Shown piece by piece: positions 34,311 to 40,541 of a DNA stretch of 40,541 nt; positions within the stretch are counted from its first letter, which is position 1; every line of letters begins with the position of its first letter. The DNA is from Bacteroidales bacterium (GTDB lineage: Bacteria; Bacteroidota; Bacteroidia; Bacteroidales; VadinHA17), in the NCBI GenBank assembly GCA_021157415.1, contig JAGGWN010000037.1:1-40541 (forward strand), in the 5' to 3' direction. A program made the position numbers and the translations under genes. The notes beneath the pieces were generated by a model. It was not told where the DNA came from and did not search any database. It saw nothing but the letters and a program-made list of their open reading frames with translations.

Positions 34311-35519
34311 TTAATTTTTCTCCAATAAATTGATATTCAATTTAATAAATCTTATTAAAGTAGTTCCTGATGCTTCATAAAGCACCCCAATTGATCCGTC
34401 TTTTAATTTTTGCATGGCAGAATAAGCACTAAATCCCCAAACAACCTGCTTATATTTGGCAAAAGTCTTACCTTCATCATAACTTATCCATATACCAAGG
34501 TTGGCGCGTCCTTTTCCCGATCCGGGAGGCGTCCCAAGGGGTGCTGAAAAAAGCAGGCGATTTTTACTATCACCGTCACGAACAGATGAAAATCTGATCA
34601 TGGATGCATCAACTCTGGTCATAGTGATTCCTCCCGTACCTGTATATATCCAGGTTTCCCCGCCATCATTACTCACATATTGGCTTCTCGCAGGTGTTCC
34701 CCCCCTGCAACTGAGCAAGATTCTGCCATCTGTCAATTCAACGATTTCAGATTCATTGGTACCCGGCAAGGTGGTATAATCCTTACCTGTCTGCCAATGA
34801 ACACCTCCGTCATCACTAAAGACCGATAGCACGTCAAAACTTTGGCTTGTATCACGTCTGATGACCGGATAAATCAGTCTACCATTATGGTTTCCCTGAT
34901 CTTCTGTCTGCCACTTTAGCTGTATCCCGATACCGGGACCGGTGTTAAAAGAAAACCACCTGGGATTCTTGATCTGTTGGTTAAGATTGATTGCCTTTGA
35001 CCAGGAAAGACCATCATCATCACTAAAACGAAGAAAAGTTACAGACGAGCTATCTCCTAACCCTTGAGGAACAGATTTTTGTCCGCAATCATCCGGCCAT
35101 TGCGTGTAAAAAAGAACCACTCTTCCTGTTTTCTCATCCAAAATCGGACGTGGGTCGGAATAATCAAAAGAAGGATCAGTATGGATATCTATCACATCAC
35201 TCCATGTTCTTCCATTATCAGAAGAACGTTTCATCTGAAGTTTAATAGGCGCTCCGGAACCTCCCACATCTGAACCTGTTGGACGCCCTTCAATGAATGC
35301 AAGCAATGTTCCCTCCCTTGTTACTATCAGAGAAGGAATCCGATAACATTTCGTTCCTTTGGGCCCTTCCAGTCCTCCTTTAAATACACTGGTTTCAAAT
35401 ATGGTGTTTTCAAGAGTGGGTTCCTGATTATCTGCTTTCTGACAAGAAACATATGAAAACAACATCTCGACTATGATAATATTACTGATAAATATAAGTC
35501 TACCTAATCTTCGTTTCAT
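34311..35519 (-). CDS. Exo-alpha-sialidase (GH33), probable lipoprotein
   Basis: This 402-residue single-domain sialidase has an N-terminal hydrophobic run ending FSYVSCQKADNQ, with a Cys placed as in lipoprotein signals. The Arg-containing start CYRIPSLIVTREGTLLAFIEGRP carries the RIP motif. Asp boxes are RSSDNGRTW, FSDDDGLSW, FSDDGGVHW, SNDGGETW and SYDEGKTF. NTGPGIGIQL, ELTDGRILLSCRGG and FSAYSAMQKLKDGSIGVLYEASG match the conserved blade edges. It would release terminal sialic acid at the outer membrane or in the periplasm. It stands between a sulfatase gene (2-base gap) and the UroD-like gene (17-base gap). A GH33 assignment is sound; linkage preference cannot be seen. Confidence 0.88.
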   Translation of the reverse strand: MKRRLGRLIFISNIIIVEMLFSYVSCQKADNQEPTLENTIFETSVFKGGLEGPKGTKCYRIPSLIVTREGTLLAFIEGRPTGSDVGGSGAPIKLQMKRSSDNGRTWSDVIDIHTDPSFDYSDPRPILDEKTGRVVLFYTQWPDDCGQKSVPQGLGDSSSVTFLRFSDDDGLSWSKAINLNQQIKNPRWFSFNTGPGIGIQLKWQTEDQGNHNGRLIYPVIRRDTSQSFDVLSVFSDDGGVHWQTGKDYTTLPGTNESEIVELTDGRILLSCRGGTPARSQYVSNDGGETWIYTGTGGITMTRVDASMIRFSSVRDGDSKNRLLFSAPLGTPPGSGKGRANLGIWISYDEGKTFAKYKQVVWGFSAYSAMQKLKDGSIGVLYEASGTTLIRFIKLNINLLEKN

Positions 35520-35521
35520 TC

Positions 35522-37042
35522 TTATTTATATTTTTCCCGTTCTTTTTTACATGACCTGATCCATTCGAATAGCTCTTTTTTCATTGACTCTACAATTTCC
35601 GGTTTTTCTGCCGATAGGTCATGGATTTCGTCAATATCATCGGTCAAGTCATATAATTGGAAACTTCTCCCGTTATCCATGCTGATCAGTTTATATCGCC
35701 GGCCTTCAAGGGCCATTTGTTCTTCGTTCACCGTGACCTGTTTCTTCAACCGGCTGGGTAAAGGAGAAATAAAACCTATGTTCTTTTTCCTTGGTTTGTT
35801 GTCTTGAATCACAGGGATAACATTTTCACCATCCAGCGGCAACTGACCCGGCATAGTAATATGCGTTACAGACAGTAAAGTCGGATAAAAATCACTTGTG
35901 GACACTGCTGTTTTAATGACTTTATGTTCAGGAAATATAGCAGGCCATACGAGGAAGGCAGGAACCCTGATTCCCCCTTCTAACAGTTCCGCTTTCTTAC
36001 CACGTAACGGACCAGCTGAATTATAGTCATGAATATAGGACGGGCCATTATCGCTACAAAACCATACAAGTGTATTTTTATAAATATTGAGAATATTGAG
36101 TTCATGGTTTAATCGTCCGATCTGCTCGTCCATCGCAGTAATGCAACCAAGCCAGTGTTGCGCAGGGATCGTCTGATCCGGATATAATGCTCTGTACTCG
36201 TTCCCGGCAACCACGGGCGTATGGGGTGTATGAAACCATATAACAGCAAAAAACGGTTTTTGCTGTTTTGTGTTTCTGTTTATGAAGTCCAGGGCTTTGT
36301 CCATAATAATTTTAGAATCATCCCCGGCAAGCCAGGTATCATCAAATTTACCAGGACCTGTCCAGTACCGGTCAGTCCACACAAATCCTCCCGTCCGTTG
36401 CCCGAAAGCCACCGGAACATCCTGTACATAACGATACTCTTTTGTCCCGAAGGCTCCTCCGACCATATAATAGGGATTATAAAGTGGCATCATGGATTCG
36501 GTAGAGTAACATTCATCAAAACCGTTTTCCCAGGGAGGGGAATAGGGTGACGGGCCATTGGGAAACTCTGACTGCTTTACAGTTTTACTTAACCCACCCA
36601 CATGCCACTTGCCAAAATGCCCGGTTACATAACCCTTTGTTTTCAGGGCTTCAGCTATCGTTATTTCTTCTTTTGGCATGGGATGTCTGCCTGCCCATGG
36701 AATATTTAAGCGATAAGGATGTCGTCCCGTCAGACAGCTTGCCCGTGTAGGAGAACAAACGGGAGCTGCGGCATAGAAACGGTCGAACCGTATACCCTTA
36801 GCAGCCATATTGTCAAGATTCGGTGTTTTAACTACCGGATTTCCATTATAATGCACATCCCCATACCCCAAATCATCTGCCATTAAAAGGACTATATTTG
36901 GTAACTCTCCAGAGGATTTTGCTTCTGATACGAAAGATTTCTGTTTTTTTCGATTGCAGAAAACCAAACCTCCTGACACGAATAATATAACCATCAAGAA
37001 AACATACCAATTCCCTCTATAAAATTTTGTTTTAATTTTCAT
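35522..37042 (-). CDS. Type I sulfatase, exported
   Basis: This 506-residue formylglycine sulfatase has a hydrophobic N-terminus (FLMVILFVSGGLVFCNRKK, possible lipoprotein Cys). Metal-ligand Asps lie in LLMADDLGYGD. The FGly signature CSPTR has C96 (VCSPTRASCLTG). GKWHVGG, VWFHTPHTPV and FCSDNGPSYIHDYN follow. The Cys must be oxidised to formylglycine by a maturase, which is not in this window. It removes sulfate from glycans in the periplasm or at the surface. The gene is 23 bases after the next sulfatase gene and 2 bases before the sialidase, so it belongs to the operon. Substrate position is not readable from sequence alone. Confidence 0.92.
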   Translation of the reverse strand: MKIKTKFYRGNWYVFLMVILFVSGGLVFCNRKKQKSFVSEAKSSGELPNIVLLMADDLGYGDVHYNGNPVVKTPNLDNMAAKGIRFDRFYAAAPVCSPTRASCLTGRHPYRLNIPWAGRHPMPKEEITIAEALKTKGYVTGHFGKWHVGGLSKTVKQSEFPNGPSPYSPPWENGFDECYSTESMMPLYNPYYMVGGAFGTKEYRYVQDVPVAFGQRTGGFVWTDRYWTGPGKFDDTWLAGDDSKIIMDKALDFINRNTKQQKPFFAVIWFHTPHTPVVAGNEYRALYPDQTIPAQHWLGCITAMDEQIGRLNHELNILNIYKNTLVWFCSDNGPSYIHDYNSAGPLRGKKAELLEGGIRVPAFLVWPAIFPEHKVIKTAVSTSDFYPTLLSVTHITMPGQLPLDGENVIPVIQDNKPRKKNIGFISPLPSRLKKQVTVNEEQMALEGRRYKLISMDNGRSFQLYDLTDDIDEIHDLSAEKPEIVESMKKELFEWIRSCKKEREKYK

Positions 37043-37065
37043 TTTAAGACATCATTTATTTATTA

Positions 37066-38478
37066 TTACAAATAAGGGGACGTTTTTTCAACATCATCAA
37101 AAAGTTTTATCATTTCTTGTTTCATTGCTTGAAATTTATCCTTATAAATATTTTTCAGGTCTACTTTTTGCCCGATATCTTTCCGAATATTATATAACTC
37201 AAAATCTGTCAATCTGGCTTTTTTGATATCTTTTTGATAGGATCTCCTGAACCGGCCACGGGTATATTCCCCTCCATTCCATTTTGCTGTAAGAATCCAG
37301 TCTCCATCCCGGATCACAGAGTTTGGCCCGGCAACAGGTGCATAAAAATGCCACTGTAACGGGATTTTTCTCCTAATTTTTTCCCCTGAAAAAAGAGGAG
37401 AGATATCCGTACCGTCTAATCTTCCCGTTTCCGATACATGAATACCTGCAAGGTTGCAAAATGTGGGAAGAATATCTACATTGCTTATGGGCACATCACA
37501 TATTTGTCCCTTTTTAATTTTACCGGGCCAAACCATGATGCCGGGAACGCGTATGCCTCCTTCCCAGAGATATCGTTTTCGTCCCCGCAAAGGGCCTACG
37601 GAACCATATGATCTGGAAAAATAATTATCAGTCCATGTGGCCGGGCCATTGTCAGAGGTAAAGAAAACAAATGTATTTCCGTATTTGTCCAATTCTTTCA
37701 GGGCATCCATAAACCTTCCAATAGCTCTGTCCAGATTGGTCACATTGGCATAATAGACCATCTTTTTACCATACTTACAATACTGAACCAATAAATCGGG
37801 AGGGGAAGAAATGGGCTCATGGACCTCATGAAATGCCAGATATAAAAAGAATGGTTTTGTTGTGTCATGTTTGGTACGTAACCATTTCAGAGCATCCTGT
37901 GTGACAATATCACATGAATAACCATGTTGTTGGTACAATTTTTCCCCATTGCGGTAAAAGCCTTTAGGATGAAGATGATGGGCACTGTACTGAGTGGCAA
38001 AATAATAATCAAAACCCATGTCGTCCGGCTGTGTTTGTTCATCTGTCCCCATTTTTCCATTCAAATGCCATTTACCAAACAAAGCTGTCTGGTATCCATG
38101 ATCACGCAATAATTTTGCAATTGTAATTTCTTGTTTGCGTAGGTAAAAAGAAGAATCCGGTGGAATCCAGTCATAAATACCACTTCTATTAGGGGTTTTA
38201 CCGGTAAGTAATCCGGCCCTGGAAGGAGAACACATTGGCGCTGAAGCATAACAATCTGTAAATAAAACCCCCTCCAAAGCCAGTTTATCCAGATTGGGGG
38301 TAATGATCTCATTATTTCCGTAACAGCCAAGATCTCCGTAACCCAGGTCATCAGCCAGTAAAATAATAATATTTGGTCTGGAATCATGCTGGCTTTCCTG
38401 CATATAGCCATCAACGGCTATCAGGAAGTATCCGGTCAGTAAGAATATGTATTTGATCGTACAAGAACGTTTTATCAT
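37066..38478 (-). CDS. Type I sulfatase, exported
   Basis: This 470-residue sulfatase starts with a hydrophobic signal (YIFLLTGYFLIAVDGY). Metal ligands lie in ILLADDLGYGDLGCYGN, and the FGly motif CSPSR has C83 (APMCSPSRAGLLTGKTPNRSG). FGKWHLNG, AFHEVHEPISSP and FTSDNGPATW complete the sulfate-binding site. The whole pattern is typical of the arylsulfatase A-like group. It is distinct from the two flanking sulfatases in sequence and length, so the three are not simple recent duplicates. Gaps of 5 and 23 bases tie it to the operon. Substrate is not known. Confidence 0.92.
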   Translation of the reverse strand: MIKRSCTIKYIFLLTGYFLIAVDGYMQESQHDSRPNIIILLADDLGYGDLGCYGNNEIITPNLDKLALEGVLFTDCYASAPMCSPSRAGLLTGKTPNRSGIYDWIPPDSSFYLRKQEITIAKLLRDHGYQTALFGKWHLNGKMGTDEQTQPDDMGFDYYFATQYSAHHLHPKGFYRNGEKLYQQHGYSCDIVTQDALKWLRTKHDTTKPFFLYLAFHEVHEPISSPPDLLVQYCKYGKKMVYYANVTNLDRAIGRFMDALKELDKYGNTFVFFTSDNGPATWTDNYFSRSYGSVGPLRGRKRYLWEGGIRVPGIMVWPGKIKKGQICDVPISNVDILPTFCNLAGIHVSETGRLDGTDISPLFSGEKIRRKIPLQWHFYAPVAGPNSVIRDGDWILTAKWNGGEYTRGRFRRSYQKDIKKARLTDFELYNIRKDIGQKVDLKNIYKDKFQAMKQEMIKLFDDVEKTSPYL

Positions 38479-38483
38479 GTTTT

Positions 38484-40175
38484 TCAGTCTATATTATTAC
38501 AATCAGTTATTTTGACGTATTTGGCATGAATGTTTTTCTCTTTTAGATATGTTCTAATATAACGTACTACATCGGCATTATCATCAGCCACATTGTGTTG
38601 ATCCGATATACCTGACGGCTCCAGTATATCGAAGAGTAAAAAGCTCCCGTTATTCGGGATAACAGCTTTCCATTTACTCCATCTTACAAACTGTTTCACT
38701 CTTTTATCCTCTGGGATATAACCGGATAATCTTTGTTTTATATTTTGATATTTAGGATTTCCGGCCAGATTGAACCATTCTTCAGGGTCTGACCGGTGAT
38801 CATATAATTCTTCAGTACCGTCAAAATATTTTATATAACGCCAATTCTTTGTTCGAATACTATGATTTCCAATACCAATTGTAGTAACTTGGGGGAAATC
38901 CCATGCAGTATCCGGATTCATCAACAGAGGGAGGAGACTTTGACCTTCCAGATCGGTTTTGGGTTCCAAGTGACACATTTCCAATATAGTGGGATAAATG
39001 TCCAATAAGCTTACAAGAGCATCGCATCGCGTACCTGGTGTGAACCCTTTTGGCTGGTATTTTTTTGGTGGCACAATAATCATAGAGGTATGCACGGAGC
39101 GTTCCCAGGGGGTAAATTTTCCCCAGTGTTCCTTTTCTCCCAGATGCCAGCCATGGTCACTCCAAAAAATAATAAGCGTATTATCGGAATATGGACTGTT
39201 TTCAAGGGCATCAAGCAATTTCCCGACTTGTGTATCAGCAAAACTAATAACAGCCAGATATCCCCGTATCCCTTCTTTCCATTGACCATATTCTGTCACC
39301 GTTTTATGGGTTCCGGCTGTCCAGGGAAGCAATCCGAATTGTTTACCTATCCAGGGAAGATCATTCAAATCTCCTGCAATTGTTGAAGGTAATGAGACAG
39401 ATTGTTGGTCATACATATCAAAATATTTCCGCGGGGCAAAAAAAGGCTGATGTGGTTTGTAAAAACCTGCAGCCAGGAAAAAAGGTGTTTTGTAATTATT
39501 TTTTAATTTATCTACTGTCCATAAAGCAATCTTCCCATCCGGCATATCACAATCCTTTACATCCAGCGGCCCCCAGTCAAATGTACTCCAACGATTCGAG
39601 GGACGGTCGAGGGTCGATATTCCATTCATAGGAAGGGTGACATGCTGTTTTCCTCTTTTTATGACAACCGTAGGGTCCATATTTACCGTTAGTAATTCTT
39701 CATCGGTAAAAGGAGTTCCTACTATTCCCGTACCCGGCCCATATTCATGGAAAGCCTTGGGCACTACATTACCGGTAGGATGGATCAGTTTTCCTGCACC
39801 CATGGAATAATATCCAGCATTTTTAAAATATTCGGGGATGGATATTTCATTTGGAGCATAATCCGTATAATCTCCGATATTATGATAAACATGCGTGGTT
39901 TCAGGTCGCTTTCCGGTGAAAACTGCAGCCCGGGACGGACCGCACAAAGGAGAAACACACATTGTATTGGTAAACAACATACCTATATTGGCTAATCGGT
40001 CGATGTTCGGGGTAACGGCATCCGGATAATTGTTCAGACAATGTATCCAGTCGTTCATATCATCCACAACAATAAACAAGACATTAGGGTGTGCCTTGTC
40101 CTTATTTTGTGCATGATTCATTTCTGTATTCACAAAACAAAAAAACAGAGAAATGAAGAGAAGTTTGTATTTCAT
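38484..40175 (-). CDS. Iduronate-2-sulfatase-like sulfatase, exported
   Basis: This 563-residue sulfatase has a signal peptide (MKYKLLFISLFFCFVNTEMNHAQ). Metal ligands lie in LFIVVDDMNDW, and the FGly signature CGPSR has C78 (SPLCGPSRAAVFTGKRPETT). GAGKLIH replaces the usual FGKWH, and AAGFYKPHQPF and FWSDHGWHLGEKEHWGK follow. These patterns are typical of the iduronate-2-sulfatase-like branch, which in bacteria acts on many sulfated sugars, so the name should not be read as substrate proof. It begins seven bases after the partial upstream sulfatase and ends five bases before the next. Confidence 0.9.
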   Translation of the reverse strand: MKYKLLFISLFFCFVNTEMNHAQNKDKAHPNVLFIVVDDMNDWIHCLNNYPDAVTPNIDRLANIGMLFTNTMCVSPLCGPSRAAVFTGKRPETTHVYHNIGDYTDYAPNEISIPEYFKNAGYYSMGAGKLIHPTGNVVPKAFHEYGPGTGIVGTPFTDEELLTVNMDPTVVIKRGKQHVTLPMNGISTLDRPSNRWSTFDWGPLDVKDCDMPDGKIALWTVDKLKNNYKTPFFLAAGFYKPHQPFFAPRKYFDMYDQQSVSLPSTIAGDLNDLPWIGKQFGLLPWTAGTHKTVTEYGQWKEGIRGYLAVISFADTQVGKLLDALENSPYSDNTLIIFWSDHGWHLGEKEHWGKFTPWERSVHTSMIIVPPKKYQPKGFTPGTRCDALVSLLDIYPTILEMCHLEPKTDLEGQSLLPLLMNPDTAWDFPQVTTIGIGNHSIRTKNWRYIKYFDGTEELYDHRSDPEEWFNLAGNPKYQNIKQRLSGYIPEDKRVKQFVRWSKWKAVIPNNGSFLLFDILEPSGISDQHNVADDNADVVRYIRTYLKEKNIHAKYVKITDCNNID

Positions 40176-40182
40176 AACTATT

Positions 40183-40541
40183 CTATTTTTGTTTTTTCAC
40201 AATTTCTTCCCATGGCTGAACATTACAGCGTTTTGCCCATTTTTCCCATTTTTTTGACATTTCATTAACTTTTTTCGGGTATTTATCCGCCAGGTTATGT
40301 ATTTCTGTACGATCTTTCTCCATATCATACAATTCCCATATCCCCATATACTTAGCTTTCCGGTTCCATTCACCCGGATATTCCATTACCAGTTTCCATT
40401 TTCCTTCACGTATAGCCTTATTGCCTTCATGTTCCCAGTACAACGTACGCCGGGGCAGTTGTTTCCCTTCTAATGCAGGAAGTAGACTGATACCCTCGGG
40501 AGGTATTGTGTTTTTCCCTTTGAATGTATCAGGGAATTTTA
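40183..40541 (-). CDS. C-terminal end of a further sulfatase (cut by window edge)
   Basis: The frame is open from the right edge to the stop at 40183-40185 (about 119 codons). It reads GISLLPALEGKQLPRRTLYW, then EHEGNKAIREGKWKLVMEY and LYDMEKDRTEIHNLADKYP. These are the usual C-terminal elements of arylsulfatase A-like enzymes, where a Trp-Glu-His stretch precedes the refolded C-terminal sheet. The catalytic Cys is outside the window. It is the fourth sulfatase in the run and shows that the operon begins beyond this window. Confidence 0.88.
   Translation of the reverse strand, partial: KFPDTFKGKNTIPPEGISLLPALEGKQLPRRTLYWEHEGNKAIREGKWKLVMEYPGEWNRKAKYMGIWELYDMEKDRTEIHNLADKYPKKVNEMSKKWEKWAKRCNVQPWEEIVKKQK

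Overview
The window looks like chromosomal DNA of a Bacteroidota (Bacteroidales-type) bacterium. The evidence is a large secreted protein with a type IX secretion (T9SS) C-terminal sorting domain, an AddA/AddB-type recombination pair, sulfatase and sialidase genes arranged as a saccharolytic island, and genes without clear Shine-Dalgarno sequences but with TAnnTTTG-like promoter boxes. Almost every gene is on the minus strand. No rRNA, tRNA, CRISPR array, transposase or SusC/SusD pair was recognised.

Region 1 (1-8.7 kb, minus) is a DNA-repair operon read right to left: AddA-like helicase/nuclease, a YhcC-type radical SAM protein overlapping its end by 8 bases, AddB-like nuclease, then a truncated gene whose product carries 18 repeats of exactly 12 residues. 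A divergent aldo/keto reductase follows (8.8-9.8 kb, plus). Region 2 (9.9-13.8 kb) is one 1283-residue T9SS-exported double beta-helix protein. Region 3 (14.4-20.2 kb) has a class II aldolase, a tiny membrane protein and an NCS1 permease in one unit, then methylglyoxal synthase, an apiosidase-like (DUF4038) secreted hydrolase and a PIG-L deacetylase.

Region 4 (20.5-22.8 kb) encodes a corrinoid protein and its [2Fe-2S]/ASKHA reductive activator. Region 5 (23.0 kb to the right edge) is an unbroken, tightly packed run of minus-strand genes. In transcription order it holds four sulfatases (the first cut by the window edge), a sialidase, a UroD-family corrinoid methyltransferase-like protein, a sialidase-SGNH esterase fusion, an SGNH plus sialate-O-acetylesterase fusion, N-acetylneuraminate lyase, a kelch mutarotase fused to a sodium:solute symporter, and a double-domain sialidase. 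The apparent logic is to remove sulfate and O-acyl groups from a decorated sialoglycan, release and anomerise the sialic acid, import it with sodium and split it to pyruvate plus ManNAc.

The most unusual idea is that the UroD-like gene inside this run, with the corrinoid protein and activator just downstream, adds a demethylation step, for example on O-methylated sialic acids. That link is inference. Several intergenic regions carry dense hairpins and short TTCAACTTTT-type repeats that no gene explains.
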